From: Tolypothrix sp. NIES-4075
GTDB lineage: Bacteria > Cyanobacteriota > Cyanobacteriia > Cyanobacteriales > Nostocaceae
DNA: 64,000 nucleotides
NCBI RefSeq assembly: GCF_002218085.1
Contig: NZ_BDUC01000001.1
Span: forward strand, 1,375,828-1,439,827
Direction: 5' to 3'
Position 1 is the first letter of the stretch, and each line of letters starts with the position of its first letter. Both the position numbers and the translations under genes were made by a program. Of this stretch, positions 40,199 to 48,179 are shown piece after piece. Under the pieces are notes generated by a model, which made no database searches, was not told the DNA's origin, and saw only the letters and a list, made by a program, of their open reading frames with translations.

Positions 40199-41140
40199 TT
40201 ACTTAGTGCCCATTTGTGCAGCGACTTCTTCAGCAAAGTTGCTTTCTTGCTTTTCAATGCCTTCACCGAGCACATAGCGAACAAAGCGACGCACTTCGAT
40301 GTCTTCGCCTAGTTTAGCCTTAACTTGCTTGACCAAATCTTCGACAGAAATACTTTGGTCGCGAATGTAAGGCTGATCCATCAAAGCCATTTCTTTCAGG
40401 CGTTTTTCAATTCGTCCTTGAACAATTTTTTCTTTGATGTTTTGTGGCTTGTTACCCAAGTCATCGCGTCCCATTTCGATGTCTTTTTCTTTTTGAGCAA
40501 CTTCTGGGGGCACTTCGCTGACGTTGACATACTCAACGTTGGGACAAGCAGCAACTTGCATGGCGATGTTCCGTGCCAAGCCTTGAAACTCTTCTCGACC
40601 GGAGGGTGCATCAGTTTTGCTGTTCAGTTCAACCAAGACACCCACGCGACCACCAGTGTGAATGTAGCTGTCTACAATTCCTTGTGTTTCTTTAATAGTA
40701 AACTTGACGAAGCGACGCACCTGCATATTTTCGCCTAGTGTGGCGATCGCTTGCTTGATGAATTCTTCGACCGTCACACTTTTATCTTCAATGTAAGGTT
40801 GAGCCAGCAAAGACTCAACGTTCTCAGCGGTCGCTGCTTGCTGCGCTAAGTTCTTTACAAGAGTTTTAAAAGCCTCGTTCCGGGCGACAAAATCTGTTTG
40901 GCAGTTGACTTCTAATAGCACACCAACTTTTCCACCTGGTTGAATATAAGTGTCTACTAGACCTTCTGCCGCGATGCGATCGCTTTTTTTACCCGCTGAA
41001 ACTAAGTTTTTTTGTCGCAACCAATCGATGGATTTTTCCATGTCTCCATCGTTTTCTTTCAACGCCTTTTTGCAGTCCATCATGCCTGCACCGGTTTTTT
41101 GGCGTAATTCTTGGACGACTTTTGCAGATATTTCCGCCAT
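40199..41140 (-). CDS. tsf: Elongation factor Ts
   Basis: Nucleotide-exchange factor for EF-Tu. The N-terminal UBA-like part has KVVQELRQKTGAGMMDCKKAL, with the invariant TGAGMMDCK. The dimerisation/core module occurs twice: EGLVDTYIQPGGKVGVLLEV and NCQTDFVARNEAF (residues ~60-100), then QGIVDSYIHTGGRVGVLVEL and NSKTDAPSGREEF (~150-190). The canonical TDFVA is kept only in the first copy. 313 residues, the size of filamentous cyanobacterial EF-Ts. It follows rpsB by 139 bp in the same direction. Confidence 0.96.
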   Translation of the reverse strand: MAEISAKVVQELRQKTGAGMMDCKKALKENDGDMEKSIDWLRQKNLVSAGKKSDRIAAEGLVDTYIQPGGKVGVLLEVNCQTDFVARNEAFKTLVKNLAQQAATAENVESLLAQPYIEDKSVTVEEFIKQAIATLGENMQVRRFVKFTIKETQGIVDSYIHTGGRVGVLVELNSKTDAPSGREEFQGLARNIAMQVAACPNVEYVNVSEVPPEVAQKEKDIEMGRDDLGNKPQNIKEKIVQGRIEKRLKEMALMDQPYIRDQSISVEDLVKQVKAKLGEDIEVRRFVRYVLGEGIEKQESNFAEEVAAQMGTK

Positions 41141-41279
41141 GTTGCCTCAATTCCTACAAGACTTACAGTTGTAATCGCTCACGGGTGTTTAGTATTTCTA
41201 TCTTACTCGGCGCAGGGGTAGAAAACCCCTACGCTCTTGCGGGAAAAATCCGCCCATCATATGGTGGGAAAACCCCGCC

Positions 41280-42077
41280 CTACGATTCTTCTTCCTCTTC
41301 GTCGGGAATTACCGAATCAGTATACTCGGTTTCGTCGTAGTCTTCGTCATACTCGCCACCGTCGTAATCTTCATCTTCGTATTCTGCATCCAACTGACCG
41401 TGACGACCTTCGTAAATGGCATCTGCCAATTTACCAACTATCAGCTTGATAGACCTGATGGCGTCATCATTTGCTGGAATCGGAACATCTACTACATCTG
41501 GGTCACAGTTTGTATCCAACATGGACACAATCGGAATCGAGAGTTTTTGGCATTCTTGAACTGCGTTATACTCCCGCTTTTGATCGACAATTACCACAAT
41601 ATCTGGCACTTTCCGCATAGATTTAATGCCGCCCAAATATTTCTGTAGCTTTGCCATTTCCCGACGCAGCATTGAGGCTTCTTTTTTGGGCAATAAATCC
41701 AAGGCACCGGTTTCTTCGCGGCGTTCCAAATCTTTGAGCCGGTCTACCCGCGTTTTAATAGTCGTCCAGTTAGTCAGCATTCCGCCTAACCAGCGCTGGT
41801 TGATGTAATGTGAACCACAACGAGCCGCTTCTTGAGCAATGATTCCGGCTGCTTGGCGCTTGGTGCCAACAAAAAGGAATTTCTTGCCTTGTTCTGCTTG
41901 CGATCGCATGTAGCTGTAAGCATCTTCCATCAACTGGGCTGTTTGCACCAAGTCGATGATATGTACTCCATTACGCGAAGTGTAAATGTAAGGAGACATT
42001 TTCGGGTTCCAACGTCGGGTCTGATGCCCAAAGTGAACCCCAGACTCCATCATCTGAGCCAATGAAACAACTGGCAT
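41280..42077 (-). CDS. rpsB: 30S ribosomal protein S2
   Basis: Small-subunit protein on the platform side. Family motifs: LAQMMESGVHFGHQTRRWNP, PYIYTSRNGVHIIDLVQT, FLFVGTKRQAAGIIAQEA, HYINQRWLGGMLTNWTTI, RVDRLKDLERREETG, PIVSMLDTNCDPDVVDVPIP and GNDDAIRS-like ANDDAIRSIKLI. After residue ~225 there is an acidic tail (DYDGGEYDEDYDETEY), longer than in most bacteria. AGGAG precedes the ATG. The upstream leader can fold and may serve autoregulation. Confidence 0.96.
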   Translation of the reverse strand: MPVVSLAQMMESGVHFGHQTRRWNPKMSPYIYTSRNGVHIIDLVQTAQLMEDAYSYMRSQAEQGKKFLFVGTKRQAAGIIAQEAARCGSHYINQRWLGGMLTNWTTIKTRVDRLKDLERREETGALDLLPKKEASMLRREMAKLQKYLGGIKSMRKVPDIVVIVDQKREYNAVQECQKLSIPIVSMLDTNCDPDVVDVPIPANDDAIRSIKLIVGKLADAIYEGRHGQLDAEYEDEDYDGGEYDEDYDETEYTDSVIPDEEEEES

Positions 42078-42104
42078 ATATTTTTAACTCCTATTCGGGT
42101 TAAA

Positions 42105-42160
42105 CCTCCATCCGAGCGCATTTCCCTAATTGGAAACACCCGAACTCCCGGATGTGCGAG
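42105..42160 (-). promoter_or_regulatory. Structured leader of rpsB, possible S2 autoregulation site
   Basis: On the minus strand CATCCG (42154-42149) pairs with CGGATG (42114-42109), enclosing TTTCC-AATTA-GGGAAA and a GGGTGTT/AATGCGC region. It ends ~30 bases before the rpsB start. Ribosomal protein S2 leaders with autoregulatory folds are known in bacteria; that this one binds S2 is inferred. Confidence 0.45.
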
Positions 42161-42467
42161 ATTAGACAACCCTTCTAGCATATCACAATAAATTGGTGTT
42201 TTCCAAAGAAAAACTCTCAAATTACGTGCTTCTGCTGTTTTTTATTTCCAGGCGATGAAAGTAAGCTCAGTGTTTAAGTAAGAACACATATATGATTGAT
42301 GTATAACCAACAAAAAAGTCAAAAGTTAAAATGAGCGCCTAGATTTTGTGCAAAGCTGCGTTGGAATAAAAGTAGCTATAATTACATTGTAGATATTTTA
42401 AAACAGAAAAAATACGGTTGAAATTAAAAATGATTCTTTATTGAATCGAACGTACTTATTCGTAAAG
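42161..42467. other. Spacer upstream of rpsB
   Basis: About 300 bp of AT-rich DNA between the rpsB leader and the MITE-like element. It should contain the rpsB promoter on the minus strand; no confident -35/-10 pair or other feature is seen. Confidence 0.4.
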
Positions 42468-42597
42468 ATATAGCGATTTTCAGTTGGGTGCAATACAGAA
42501 CCTCACCCCGTCCGTTCCGGACACCCCTCTTTGAATTTGCAAAGAGGGGAAAGGGGTGAGGTTTTTATGTACCTCACTCAACCGAGAACCGCTATAT
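42468..42597. mobile_element. MITE-like element 2
   Basis: 130 bp with imperfect ~35-bp terminal inverted repeats (ATATAGCGATTTTCAGTTG and the inverse of CAACCGAGAACCGCTATAT) and an internal palindrome CCTCACCCC...GGGGTGAGG around CCCCTCTTTG. Ends and core match the element at 28085-28224. No coding capacity. It lies ~80 bp before a sensor kinase start, so it may carry or displace promoter elements. Confidence 0.72.
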
Positions 42598-42678
42598 TCT
42601 GGCTTTTAACTGTACAGACGCTCTGGTTCCTCACATCTCTACTCTTGACTTGTTCTCAAATACTAAGTAAGTCGGTAA

Positions 42679-44103
42679 ATGAAACAACCACCATTGCCTG
42701 CAAATGAGCAGGATAGACTTAAGGCACTAGAACGATATCAAATTCTTGATACCGATCCTGAATCAGGATTCGATGATTTGACTGCTTTGGCAGCGTATAT
42801 TTGCGGCACTCCGATTGCCTTAATTAGTCTAATTGATGATCGCCGGCAATGGTTTAAATCAAGAGTTGGTGTAGAAGCAACAGAAACTCCCAGAGAATTG
42901 GCATTCTGCGCTTATGCTATATGTCAGCCAGATAAAATGCTGATTGTGCCAAATGCGCTAGAAGATGAGCGTTTTGCTACCAATCCGCTGGTAACAGCCG
43001 ATCCCAATATTCGATTTTATGCTGGCGCACCCCTGATTACACCTGATGGTTTTGCTCTCGGCACCCTTTGCGCTATTGACAGCGAACCACGAGAACTCGA
43101 TTCAGAAAAGATTGCAGCTTTACAGGCTCTTAGTCGTCAAGTCATTAGCCAGCTAGAACTAAGAATTAATATAGCCAAATTAAAGCACAATATTAGTAAG
43201 CGAGTGCAAGTAGAACAAAATCTACGCGGTACTAATCAGCGATTAACCCAGATTTTAAATAAGTTGCGGCAAACTCAAGTCCAACTGATTCAAAGTGAAA
43301 AAATGTCCAGCTTGGGTCATTTGGTTGCTGGTATAGCTCACGAAATTAATAATCCTGTCAACTTTATTTATGGTAATCTCAGCCACGTTAATACTTACGT
43401 TAAAGACTTACTGAATCTGTTAACTCTTTATCAAAAACACTACGCAAATCCAAATGATGAAATTCAACGTAAAGCGAAAACAATAGATGTAAGTTTTTTA
43501 GTAGAAGATTTGCCGAAGATTTTATCTTCTATGAAAATCGGTACTGAGCGTATCCAAGAAATTGTTTTGTCTTTACGCAACTTTTCTCGGTTAGGTGAAT
43601 CAGAAAAGAAACTTGTCGATCTGCATGAAGGAATTGAGAACACGATGTTAATTTTGCGGCATCGACTCCAGGCAACAGCAGAGCATCCTGATATTCTAAT
43701 TATTAAAGAATATGGTGATATTCCCCAGGTAGAATGCTATGCATCACAACTGAATCAAGTATTTATGAACATCTTGAGCAATGCTATAGATGCTGTGGAA
43801 GAATCAGTTGTAAAAACACAAAATCTCAAACCAAAGATTAGAATTCGTACTGAAATTTCTCGCCCTAATTATGTGGTGGTAAAAATCGCTGATAATGGCG
43901 CGGGTATTCCTGAAAAAATTCAAGCACGCATATTTGACCCCTTTTTCACCAGCAAGCCAGTCGGAAAAGGTACAGGTTTAGGACTTTCAATCAGCTATCA
44001 AATTGTGGTTGATAAGCATGGCGGTACACTCAAATACAAAACAAAACCAGATAATGGCACTGAGTTTTGGATTGAAATTCCTGTTAAGTCGGTTGGGTGT
44101 TAG
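42679..44103 (+). CDS. GAF-domain sensor histidine kinase
   Basis: 474 residues, soluble. A GAF domain (~20-160) of the type starting DRLKALERYQILDTDPE and FDDLTALAAYICGTPIALIS, with FCAYAICQPDKMLIVPNALE and GTLCAIDSEPREL. Then a coiled coil, the phosphoacceptor box SSLGHLVAGIAHEINNPVNF, and an ATPase with N box QVFMNILSNAIDAVEE, G1 VKIADNGAGIPE, F box FFTSKPVGKGTGLGLSI. The HEINNP type H box is that of the HPK4-like class. No receiver is attached. The partner is unknown. Confidence 0.9.
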   Translation: MKQPPLPANEQDRLKALERYQILDTDPESGFDDLTALAAYICGTPIALISLIDDRRQWFKSRVGVEATETPRELAFCAYAICQPDKMLIVPNALEDERFATNPLVTADPNIRFYAGAPLITPDGFALGTLCAIDSEPRELDSEKIAALQALSRQVISQLELRINIAKLKHNISKRVQVEQNLRGTNQRLTQILNKLRQTQVQLIQSEKMSSLGHLVAGIAHEINNPVNFIYGNLSHVNTYVKDLLNLLTLYQKHYANPNDEIQRKAKTIDVSFLVEDLPKILSSMKIGTERIQEIVLSLRNFSRLGESEKKLVDLHEGIENTMLILRHRLQATAEHPDILIIKEYGDIPQVECYASQLNQVFMNILSNAIDAVEESVVKTQNLKPKIRIRTEISRPNYVVVKIADNGAGIPEKIQARIFDPFFTSKPVGKGTGLGLSISYQIVVDKHGGTLKYKTKPDNGTEFWIEIPVKSVGC

Positions 44104-44227
44104 TTGATAATTGATAGTTGTTAATATTTTCTACTAACTAAGTAGGCGAAATTAAACCTTATTTCGTAGTGAGCGGTAAACCGCTCAGTTAAAGGGTTTT
44201 AAGCACTTCAGTGCTTACTACAAACCA

Positions 44228-45205
44228 CTAACTAGCAACATTTTGGTGCTGAAGTTCGCTGTAAGCGGCATAAACTCCCTTAACATTATACCAATTTAGA
44301 AAAATTCGGGCTATTTCTAATGCTAATTGAGGTTTACCTAAATTAATTAGCCAGCGCAAAAAGGGCGCCATTGTGCGTTCGTTAAGTGTGCCGTTGAGTG
44401 AGAGAATTCCCCAAAGTAAGCGATGCAACCAAGTCATTTGAATCATCATTCGTACTTCCCAGGTTGGATGCTTTTGATAAAATAAAACTCCCATGCGTCC
44501 GCGTTGAATTTCTTTGTCAATTAAGCTCTTAATTTGCTCTAATTTAAATGGTGGATGCCAATGATAGCCGACTGCTTCCGGACATTTAATCAGCTTTAAA
44601 CCGAGTTCTTTAAGTCTGACCCCTAGTTCTAAGTCTTCCCAACCATAGAGTTGAAAGCGGGTGTCAAATAGTCCAGATTTCTCTAACCAATGTTTGGGAA
44701 TGGCAACGTTACCTGTAGCAAAAAATGCAGCGGAAAAATCGGTGATTTTATAAGGTTCGGCGGTGGGGTTGTCAAAATTGCAAGTGTTAATTACTGCACC
44801 GTAGGTAAAGAAGCGATCGCTTCCTAATTTCTCTTGCCCTTCTATCAATGCAGTCTGATGAGCTTGCAAAAAATTCTCAAGTACTACTAAATCACTATCA
44901 ATAAAAATAATTATGTCGCCTTTTGCCTTTTCTACTCCTAAATTGCGAGCAGCAGCAGGTCCAGCGTGGTTTTGTTGAAAAACTCGCACATGAGGAAACT
45001 CGCTTTGGTTTGCTTCCAACCATGACAATGTGCCATCAGTAGAACCATCATCCACCAAGACAACTTCGTAACCTTGTACAGACGCGACATGTCGCGTCTC
45101 TACATCACTCAGTTTCTGCACTTCTAAGGCTTTAAGGCACTTTTCTAAAATCGGCTGGCGATTGTAAGTTGGAATAACAACACTAAAAAACACAAGTAAA
45201 CCCAC
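44228..45205 (-). CDS. GT2 family glycosyltransferase
   Basis: 325 residues. FFSVVIPTYNRQPILEKCLKA is the nucleotide-binding start; VVLVDDGSTDGTLSWLE gives the first aspartates; IIFIDSDLVVLENF is the metal-binding DxD; YGWEDLELGVRLKELGLKL is the ED/WEDLELG catalytic segment. The C-terminal part is helical. Residues 34-45 (DVETRHVASVQG) are coded by an inserted palindromic repeat, between the first helix and the second strand. They add a loop but keep the fold motifs intact. Substrate unknown; probably surface polysaccharide. Confidence 0.88.
   Translation of the reverse strand: MGLLVFFSVVIPTYNRQPILEKCLKALEVQKLSDVETRHVASVQGYEVVLVDDGSTDGTLSWLEANQSEFPHVRVFQQNHAGPAAARNLGVEKAKGDIIIFIDSDLVVLENFLQAHQTALIEGQEKLGSDRFFTYGAVINTCNFDNPTAEPYKITDFSAAFFATGNVAIPKHWLEKSGLFDTRFQLYGWEDLELGVRLKELGLKLIKCPEAVGYHWHPPFKLEQIKSLIDKEIQRGRMGVLFYQKHPTWEVRMMIQMTWLHRLLWGILSLNGTLNERTMAPFLRWLINLGKPQLALEIARIFLNWYNVKGVYAAYSELQHQNVAS
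45076..45103. repeat. Palindromic repeat inserted in frame in the GT2 gene
   Basis: GTACAGACGCGACATG and its inverted half, 28 bp, ending CTCTAC. It has the same length and arms as the free GTAGAGACGCG palindromes at 8099-8210 and 36103-36130. Codes for ETRHVASVQ in the glycosyltransferase. Confidence 0.85.
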
Positions 45206-45258
45206 AATACTATGTATCCATCTCCAGGATAGGACATCAGCGGCTCTGAGACTGTTCC

Positions 45259-45489
45259 TTATTCGATGTGTGGATTTTTAACTGAACCCCATAACAGATA
45301 ATTAATAGCACTCGTTACCCGACGACTAAAGTTACCCATATCTTCTAAAACTCCCGCTAGTTCACCTGCACAGGCAGTTTCCATAGATGCACGAATCAAA
45401 GGCGCCGCATTAGGCAAGATTTGGACTTGCCCATGAAGGATGAGTACAGCAAGTTTATTGCCAAACTTTTGAGTGCAGATTAATGGCAC
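45259..45489 (-). CDS. Small protein of unknown function
   Basis: 76 residues from a GTG; no ATG or TTG is available further upstream before the stop, although the frame stays open for about 25 codons (IILLVGRGRSRS). The sequence looks ordered rather than random: LAVLILHGQVQILPNAAPLI, MNFSRR-like MGNFSRRVTSAINYLLWGSV. No cysteines or catalytic motif. It starts close to repeat DNA that may have altered its 5' end. Possibly a small conserved cyanobacterial protein. Confidence 0.45.
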   Translation of the reverse strand: MPLICTQKFGNKLAVLILHGQVQILPNAAPLIRASMETACAGELAGVLEDMGNFSRRVTSAINYLLWGSVKNPHIE

Positions 45490-45595
45490 GGCAGTATCGC
45501 TGCTTTGCGATCGCGATCGTCCTCGACCTACCAGAAGAATTATGCCACCAACCTAACCAACTCCGTAGCGATGCCTACGGGGGTAAACTACGCTA

Positions 45596-45780
45596 GTGGG
45601 ATAACGGTTCGATGATAATTTTACCGCTTCGTTGCTATCCCGCCTCAGAATGAATTCTGAGGCTAATAGCTCAAGTCTACTAAAGTAGACTCAAATCATT
45701 TATCAGTCGTCTTTAGACGACTTGGGCTGTTAGCCTGGGATTTAAATCCCAGGTGGGATAACGGTTCGACGATAATTTTA
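45596..45780. repeat. Multi-palindrome element bounded by 28-bp direct repeats
   Basis: Direct repeats GTGGGATAACGGTTCGATGA... at 45596-45623 and 45753-45780 differ by one base. Between them are four consecutive palindromes: CCTCAGAATGAATTCTGAGG, AGTCTACTAAAGTAGACT, AGTCGTCTTTAGACGACT and CTGGGATTTAAATCCCAG. It lies between two minus-strand genes. It looks like a dispersed hairpin-cluster repeat inserted or amplified through its flanking repeat. Confidence 0.85.
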
Positions 45781-45838
45781 TTATTTACAATCCGGTGGGT
45801 AACGCCGATCGCTTTCGCAGGGTGAGGGGTAACGAGGA

Positions 45839-46519
45839 TTAACCGAATGTATTTTTATTCCGGTGCCGGCGCAGCAGTAAACCTGTACCAATTACACCTA
45901 TACCGACTAAAGTTGTCGTGGCTGTTGGTTCCGGAACTTTCTTAGGAGTTTGCACAAAGAATTTCAACGTTGCCTCACCTACGACAGGAGTTCCTGGAGG
46001 AGCAGTAGGATCGAGTTTGTCTTGTTGGGTAAAGGTTATTTTGCCGCTTGCTTTATCAAATATGCCAGTTCCCCCAGTTAAAGTTATGGTTCCACCACCC
46101 ATTACTGTGTTATTGGCAAAGTTAATTGTAGCCATGTCGTTTGCCGTGCCAAACACTTTATTAGGATTATTGCCAGTGTTGAAATACACGTCTCCTAATA
46201 TAGTTTGGTCTTTTAAGCCAAACGCGGCTGGATCTGCGTTAAATTGAAACTTTTGGGTAGTGTCAGTAGCTTCTACTAACTTTCCATAAGTATTACTTTC
46301 AAAGTTAGTCAACCCGTAAAGAGCATCTTTACTTTCACCTGTGATGGTTGCTCTGAATATACCCTCACCTAAGTCCGTTCTGGGTTGAAGCGAAAATAAT
46401 GTTTTGTATGTTACATCAAAATTATTAGTAGTCTGGGCGATCGCGCTTCTTACATTTGACCCTAAGCCGACTATAGTTAAGGCTACTGGAATAAGCCATG
46501 CAATACGTGAACGAAGCAT
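45839..46519 (-). CDS. PEP-CTERM sorted exported protein
   Basis: 226 residues. Signal peptide at the N terminus (IAWLIPVALTIVGLGSNVRSAIA). The C terminus has the full sorting signal: VPEPTATTTLVGIGVIGTG then LLLRRHRNK, i.e. PEP box, transmembrane helix and Arg cluster, processed by an exosortase. The middle is beta-rich, with GGGTITLTGGTGIFDKASGK, resembling the dirigent-like/allene-oxide-cyclase-like beta barrel pattern in cyanobacterial PEP-CTERM proteins. No exosortase gene is in this window. Divergent from argG. Confidence 0.88.
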   Translation of the reverse strand: MLRSRIAWLIPVALTIVGLGSNVRSAIAQTTNNFDVTYKTLFSLQPRTDLGEGIFRATITGESKDALYGLTNFESNTYGKLVEATDTTQKFQFNADPAAFGLKDQTILGDVYFNTGNNPNKVFGTANDMATINFANNTVMGGGTITLTGGTGIFDKASGKITFTQQDKLDPTAPPGTPVVGEATLKFFVQTPKKVPEPTATTTLVGIGVIGTGLLLRRHRNKNTFG

Positions 46520-46813
46520 AATTTACCTGAGTTTAGATTAACATATACTGAGTAATAATCTTAACAGGTAAAGATTGATGAATAGAATGCCTAAATTAAA
46601 TATAGTTATGATTTATTTTTAGTAAAATCCAAGTACTATTACCTAAAGGATTTAATAAACCCTTACACATGCGCTCGTTGTGAGCTTATCAGCTTGCCGG
46701 AAGAATGATTATTCTTATAAGCATTCTCAATGTGATGAAATAACTATATTTTTGAGTGCAAATTAGTTAGATAATATTGACTCATTATTTTGTTGTGCTA
46801 TCAGGAGTTTTGA

Positions 46814-48016
46814 ATGGGTCGCGCCAAAAAGGTTGTTCTGGCATATTCTGGCGGAGTAGATACCTCAGTTTGCATTCCCTACCTCATGCATGAGTGGGGT
46901 GTGGAAGAAGTGATTACGCTAGCAGCAGATTTAGGTCAGGGGGATGAATTAGAGCCAGTTCGAGAAAAAGCTTTAAAATCGGGTGCAAGTCAATCTTTGG
47001 TGGCTGATGTCAAAGATAGATTTGTCAAAGATTACGCTTTTGGAGCAATTCAAGCAAACGCCCTTTATGAAAATCGCTATCCTTTAGGAACTGCGCTTGC
47101 GCGTCCGCTGATTGCTAAGATATTAGTAGAAGCCGCAGAAAAATACGGTGCAGATGCGATCGCTCACGGTTGCACTGGTAAAGGTAACGATCAGGTACGC
47201 TTTGATGTATCCTGTGCTGCACTCAACCCCAATTTAAAGATACTTGCACCAGCGCGGGAATGGGGAATGAGTCGTGAAGAAACCATCGCTTATGGCGAAC
47301 GCTTTGGTATTTCTTCACCGGTGAAAAAGAAATCCCCTTACAGTATTGATAAAAATTTGCTCGGTCGCAGCATAGAAGCTGGTGTTCTGGAAGATCCGGC
47401 AGTTGAACCACCAGAAGAAATTTATGAAATGACCAAAGCGATCGCCGACACGCCAAACGAACCAGAATACATTGAAATAGGTTTCACTCAAGGCATTCCT
47501 ACCAGCCTCAACGGTGAAGCTAAAGACCCAGTTGCCTTAATTGAACAACTCAACAATGCAGCTGGAAACCACGGCATCGGGCGGATTGATATGATAGAAA
47601 ACCGCTTGGTGGGTATTAAATCGCGGGAAATCTACGAATCACCCGCAATGTTAGTATTAATTCAAGCACACCGAGATTTAGAAAGCCTGACTTTAACCGC
47701 AGATATTACCCACTACAAGCGCGGTATTGAAGAAACTTATACCCAAATGGTTTACAACGGTTTGTGGTATAGTCCGCTCAAAGCTGCATTGGATGCCTTT
47801 ATTCAAAAGACTCAAGAGCGAGTTTCGGGAACTGTGCGAGTAAAACTGTTTAAAGGTAACGCCACGATAGTTGGACGTACTTCTCTTAATACTCTTTACA
47901 CACCAGATTTGGCAACCTACGGAGCCGAAGATCAATTCGATCATAAAGCAGCTGAAGGCTTTATTTACGTTTGGGGACTACCAACACGTATTTGGGCACA
48001 GCAGGGAAGAAGTTAA
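46814..48016 (+). CDS. argG: Argininosuccinate synthase
   Basis: Joins citrulline and aspartate with ATP in arginine synthesis. ATP PP-loop KVVLAYSGGVDTSVCIPYL, AHGCTGKGNDQVRFDVS, AREWGMSREETIAYGE, KKKSPYSIDKNLLGRSIEAG, and the C-terminal NGLWYSPLKAALDAF and YGAEDQFDHKAAEGF are all present. 400 residues is normal. A hairpin follows 17 bases after the stop codon. Single gene; the PEP-CTERM gene is divergent across 294 bp. Confidence 0.96.
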   Translation: MGRAKKVVLAYSGGVDTSVCIPYLMHEWGVEEVITLAADLGQGDELEPVREKALKSGASQSLVADVKDRFVKDYAFGAIQANALYENRYPLGTALARPLIAKILVEAAEKYGADAIAHGCTGKGNDQVRFDVSCAALNPNLKILAPAREWGMSREETIAYGERFGISSPVKKKSPYSIDKNLLGRSIEAGVLEDPAVEPPEEIYEMTKAIADTPNEPEYIEIGFTQGIPTSLNGEAKDPVALIEQLNNAAGNHGIGRIDMIENRLVGIKSREIYESPAMLVLIQAHRDLESLTLTADITHYKRGIEETYTQMVYNGLWYSPLKAALDAFIQKTQERVSGTVRVKLFKGNATIVGRTSLNTLYTPDLATYGAEDQFDHKAAEGFIYVWGLPTRIWAQQGRS

Positions 48017-48033
48017 AAGTTAGGAGTTAGTAG

Positions 48034-48050
48034 GGCGGGATTTCCCCGCC
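48034..48050 (+). terminator. Hairpin after argG
   Basis: GGCGGGATTTCCCCGCC, 6-bp GC stem with a short loop, followed by TTGATTAGT. The weak T run makes it only a possible terminator. Confidence 0.5.
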
Positions 48051-48179
48051 TTGATTAGTAAGTAGTTGTTAGGAGTATTTTTTGACAACCAACAACCACA
48101 ACGCTCCTACGCTCCAACGCTCTAACCAATAAAGTTGATACCCTTAACAGTAGGAGCGTGAAAAACACCGCCTACTGCT

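Noticed and set aside
40325..40738. 137-codon plus-strand frame
   Set aside because: Antisense shadow of tsf with no domain or start signal.
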